The position numbers were made by a program, and so were the translations under genes. This document shows positions 3,649 to 5,824 of a stretch of 5,824 bases of DNA, piece by piece. This DNA comes from an uncultured Bdellovibrio sp. (GTDB lineage Bacteria; Bdellovibrionota; Bdellovibrionia; Bdellovibrionales; Bdellovibrionaceae), in the NCBI GenBank assembly GCA_946482355.1, contig CAMLRE010000153.1:1-5824 (forward strand), read 5' to 3'. The notes under the pieces were generated by a model, which was given only the letters and a program-made list of their open reading frames with translations, did not search any database and had not been told where the DNA came from. Position 1 is the first letter of the stretch, and every line of letters begins with the position of its first letter.

Positions 3649-5824
3649 CTATCCCGCTTTTTTCGGTGGTGTAGTCGGTGTACCCGTTGAAGTTCCTGGC
3701 GTTCCAGGTTTTGCAGCTGTCGCTGCAGGAGCTGCTGCCGGTGCCGCTTTCGGAGCTTCATTCGAAAAGATTTCCATTGGGATGTTTCCACCTTTATCTT
3801 TAATCTCTTGAACGAACGAAGGAACCGTACCTGTTGCCTGGAATTGACCGATAATTTTTCTGTTCTTATCGTAACCAGTTTCTTTAAATCTAAAAATTTC
3901 AGCTAACGTTACAACGTCACCTTGCATACCAACAACTTCAGTGATGCTGATGATCTTACGCGAACCATCTGAAAGACGAACGATCTGTACAATTAAATCC
4001 ACCGCGCCAGCGATCTGTTCACGAATCGCACGCATTGGTAAATCTAAACCCGACATCATAACTAATGTTTCTAAACGGGCGATACATTCACGAGGTGAGT
4101 TGGCATGTGTTGTTGTCATCGAGCCATCATGACCTGTGTTCATCGCTTGAAGCATATCTAGGGCTGCACCGTCACGCGTTTCCCCCACCACAATACGGTC
4201 AGGACGCATACGTAACGCATTTTTAATTAAGTCACGGATTGTAACGGCGTTTGTTCCTTCCATTGAAGGAGGACGCGTCTCTAAACGCACAACGTGCTCT
4301 TGCATTAATTGTAATTCGGCCGCATCTTCCACTGTGATCACACGCTCATGCGCCGGAATCCATGATGAAATCATATTTAATAACGAGGTTTTACCGGAAC
4401 CGGTACCACCGCTGATAACAACGTTGTAACCGTATTCAACCGAAATACGCATGAATTCCAACATGTTCTTTGTCGCAGAACCGAATTCGATGTATTTCTC
4501 AGGGTTGATACCACCTTTTTTGAACTTACGAATTGTTAACGCAGGCCCATCTAAAGCTAAAGGTTCGATCACCGCATTCACACGCGATCCATCTTTTAAA
4601 CGCGCATCCACGTAAGGAGTCGCATTATTAATCTGACGACCAAGAGGTGTCACGATACGTTCGATAATACGGCGTAAGTGATCGTTTGAAGTAAATTTGA
4701 TTCCGCTTAACTGAACCTTACCACCTTTTTCGATAAAGATACGGTTAGCGCCGTTGACCATGATCTCTGAAATCGCAGGATCTGCTAACATATCTTCAAG
4801 CGGGCCAAGCCCTAAAGCTTCTTCTAAAACTTCTTTAGTTAATTTTTGGCGGTCTTCACGTGATAAATCCGGAGCTTCTTTATCGACGATGCCCGAAATA
4901 TCACGTTGAGTTTTATTACGTAATTCTTTTTCTTTACTTTCGCCTTCATTGGCTTCAGCTAAGATCTTTTTTAAATCAATTGTTCTGATTAATTCAGAGT
5001 GCACACGAAGTTTAGTGACAATCCAAGGGTCCATGCCTTTGGCCACTTCTGGGGCCGGAGCACCAGGGGCTCCGCCAGGCGCTGCTGCCGGAGGTGTTGG
5101 CTTTGGTTTTTGCATGCTCTTAAGACGTTGTAATGTTCCGCCAGATAATTTTCTAACGAAATCAAAATACGCTGAAGAAATCGGAGCTTTAGGATTTGCT
5201 ACAACAAATGGTTTTGATTGTGAGATCGAAGCCATTGTTGTGTTTTCATCAGACGGAATCATCGCCATCGGTGATAAAGCTAAATGCTGTGCGATCATTT
5301 GTGGTTGTAAACCGTTTGGTCCAACCTTATTTAAAACTAATTGAAACATTTCGCGCGGAATTGATTGCGTCATCAATTCGTTGATCATTCTTTGTGTTTG
5401 TTGCACCACTAAGATTTCTGGTGTTGAAACTAACGCAATAGCTGTTGCATCAGCTAAGATCGTATTTTGCATCGGGCCTAGATCGTTACCACAATCGACA
5501 ACGATAAATTTAAAACTGCGCGAGAAAAATTCGATAAGTTTAGATAAATTATCCGGAGCTACACTTAAAATTTCTTCAGGCCCGCGAACCGCACCTAAAT
5601 ATGAAAAGCCAGCAGGATGCTGAGTTACGATCTGTTGAATTGGAGTAGAATTCAACGATTGTGTTGTTGTTGCAAGTTCACGTAAAGTTTTAATTGGTTT
5701 TAAACCAGTAATAATATTCTGATCGCCCACTGATTTAGTGTCGCAATCAATTAAAAGAACCGGAGTTCTTAATTCTGCAGTGATCGCGGCTGTTAAATTG
5801 GCAGCAAATACGGATTTACCGACG
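3649..5824 (-). CDS. cpaF: Fused CpaE/TadZ-like ParA ATPase and CpaF/TadA secretion ATPase (N-terminus beyond the window)
   Basis: The frame is open to the right edge (724 residues visible, stop TAG at 3649-3651); a GTG at 5730 is internal, not the start. Numbering from the edge, residues 1-236 are a MinD/ParA-like CpaE/TadZ domain: the end of a P-loop (VGKS, 1-4), LLIDCD (23-28) and the switch-type FIVVDCGNDLG (106-116). A Pro/Ala/Gly linker (about 237-263) leads to a complete CpaF/TadA-type ATPase (about 264-660): the DARLKDGSR stretch (from 406), Walker A GGTGSGKTS (472-480, Lys478), Asp box VEDAAE (Glu499), Walker B IVVGE (Glu548) and His box TGHDGSMTTTHAN (563-575). All catalytic motifs are intact. 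A Pro/Ala/Thr-rich tail ends the protein. CpaE normally localises the Tad pilus machine and CpaF powers it; here they form one chain. No stop or frameshift separates the halves. The gene heads the visible operon and precedes tadB by 11 bp. Confidence 0.93.
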   Translation of the reverse strand, partial: VGKSVFAANLTAAITAELRTPVLLIDCDTKSVGDQNIITGLKPIKTLRELATTTQSLNSTPIQQIVTQHPAGFSYLGAVRGPEEILSVAPDNLSKLIEFFSRSFKFIVVDCGNDLGPMQNTILADATAIALVSTPEILVVQQTQRMINELMTQSIPREMFQLVLNKVGPNGLQPQMIAQHLALSPMAMIPSDENTTMASISQSKPFVVANPKAPISSAYFDFVRKLSGGTLQRLKSMQKPKPTPPAAAPGGAPGAPAPEVAKGMDPWIVTKLRVHSELIRTIDLKKILAEANEGESKEKELRNKTQRDISGIVDKEAPDLSREDRQKLTKEVLEEALGLGPLEDMLADPAISEIMVNGANRIFIEKGGKVQLSGIKFTSNDHLRRIIERIVTPLGRQINNATPYVDARLKDGSRVNAVIEPLALDGPALTIRKFKKGGINPEKYIEFGSATKNMLEFMRISVEYGYNVVISGGTGSGKTSLLNMISSWIPAHERVITVEDAAELQLMQEHVVRLETRPPSMEGTNAVTIRDLIKNALRMRPDRIVVGETRDGAALDMLQAMNTGHDGSMTTTHANSPRECIARLETLVMMSGLDLPMRAIREQIAGAVDLIVQIVRLSDGSRKIISITEVVGMQGDVVTLAEIFRFKETGYDKNRKIIGQFQATGTVPSFVQEIKDKGGNIPMEIFSNEAPKAAPAAAPAATAAKPGTPGTSTGTPTTPPKKAG

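Noticed and set aside
5728..5730. GTG at 5730 as the start of the CpaE-CpaF gene
   Set aside because: The frame stays open to the window edge and the upstream codons encode the P-loop end (VGKS) and LLIDCD of the ParA-like domain, so the real start lies outside.
1..5824. CRISPR arrays, tRNA or rRNA genes, insertion sequences
   Set aside because: No regularly spaced repeats, no tRNA- or rRNA-like sequence, and no transposase frame or terminal repeats were seen.

Overview
This window looks like part of a predatory-bacterium-type genome of the Bdellovibrio group. That is inferred from gene content and order, since no rRNA or other phylogenetic marker is present. A Tad-pilus motor gene and a tadB gene are followed on the same strand by an exported RHS/YD-repeat protein and then a tiny exported protein. 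This is the arrangement I recall for the 'hit' (host-interaction) locus of Bdellovibrio bacteriovorus (bd0108 small exported protein, bd0109 RHS-like wall-associated protein, tad/flp genes alongside). The DNA is moderately AT-rich by eye, lower in GC than I recall for B. bacteriovorus HD100, so a different species or clade is likely.

Layout: positions 1-245 (+) hold the last 80 codons of an unrecognised gene. It converges, with only 3 bp between stop codons, on a 76-codon exported-protein gene (249-479, -). Positions 480-661 are a 182-bp intergenic region containing a strong AT-rich dyad just upstream of that gene, an intrinsic terminator on the minus strand (about 560-587) and a second hairpin (594-615). 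Everything from 662 to the right edge is one minus-strand run, read right to left: a fused CpaE/TadZ-CpaF/TadA protein (start beyond the right edge, ending at 3649), tadB (2756-3637), the RHS-like exported protein (1023-2711) and a 116-residue exported CxxC protein (662-1012). Gaps between these genes are 11, 44 and 10 bp, and the terminator follows the last gene. This supports a single operon that ends with the hit-like pair.

How the parts may work together: the CpaE-like half would position or regulate the pilus machine, the CpaF half would power pilin assembly or retraction by ATP hydrolysis, and TadB would form the inner-membrane platform. The RHS-like protein and the CxxC protein both carry Sec-type signal peptides and probably act in the periplasm or on the surface. 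In Bdellovibrio, mutations in the small hit gene are known to accompany loss of prey dependence, so a link between pilus status and prey sensing is plausible. The two most noteworthy points are the natural CpaE-CpaF fusion and the hit-like gene pair cotranscribed with tad motor genes.
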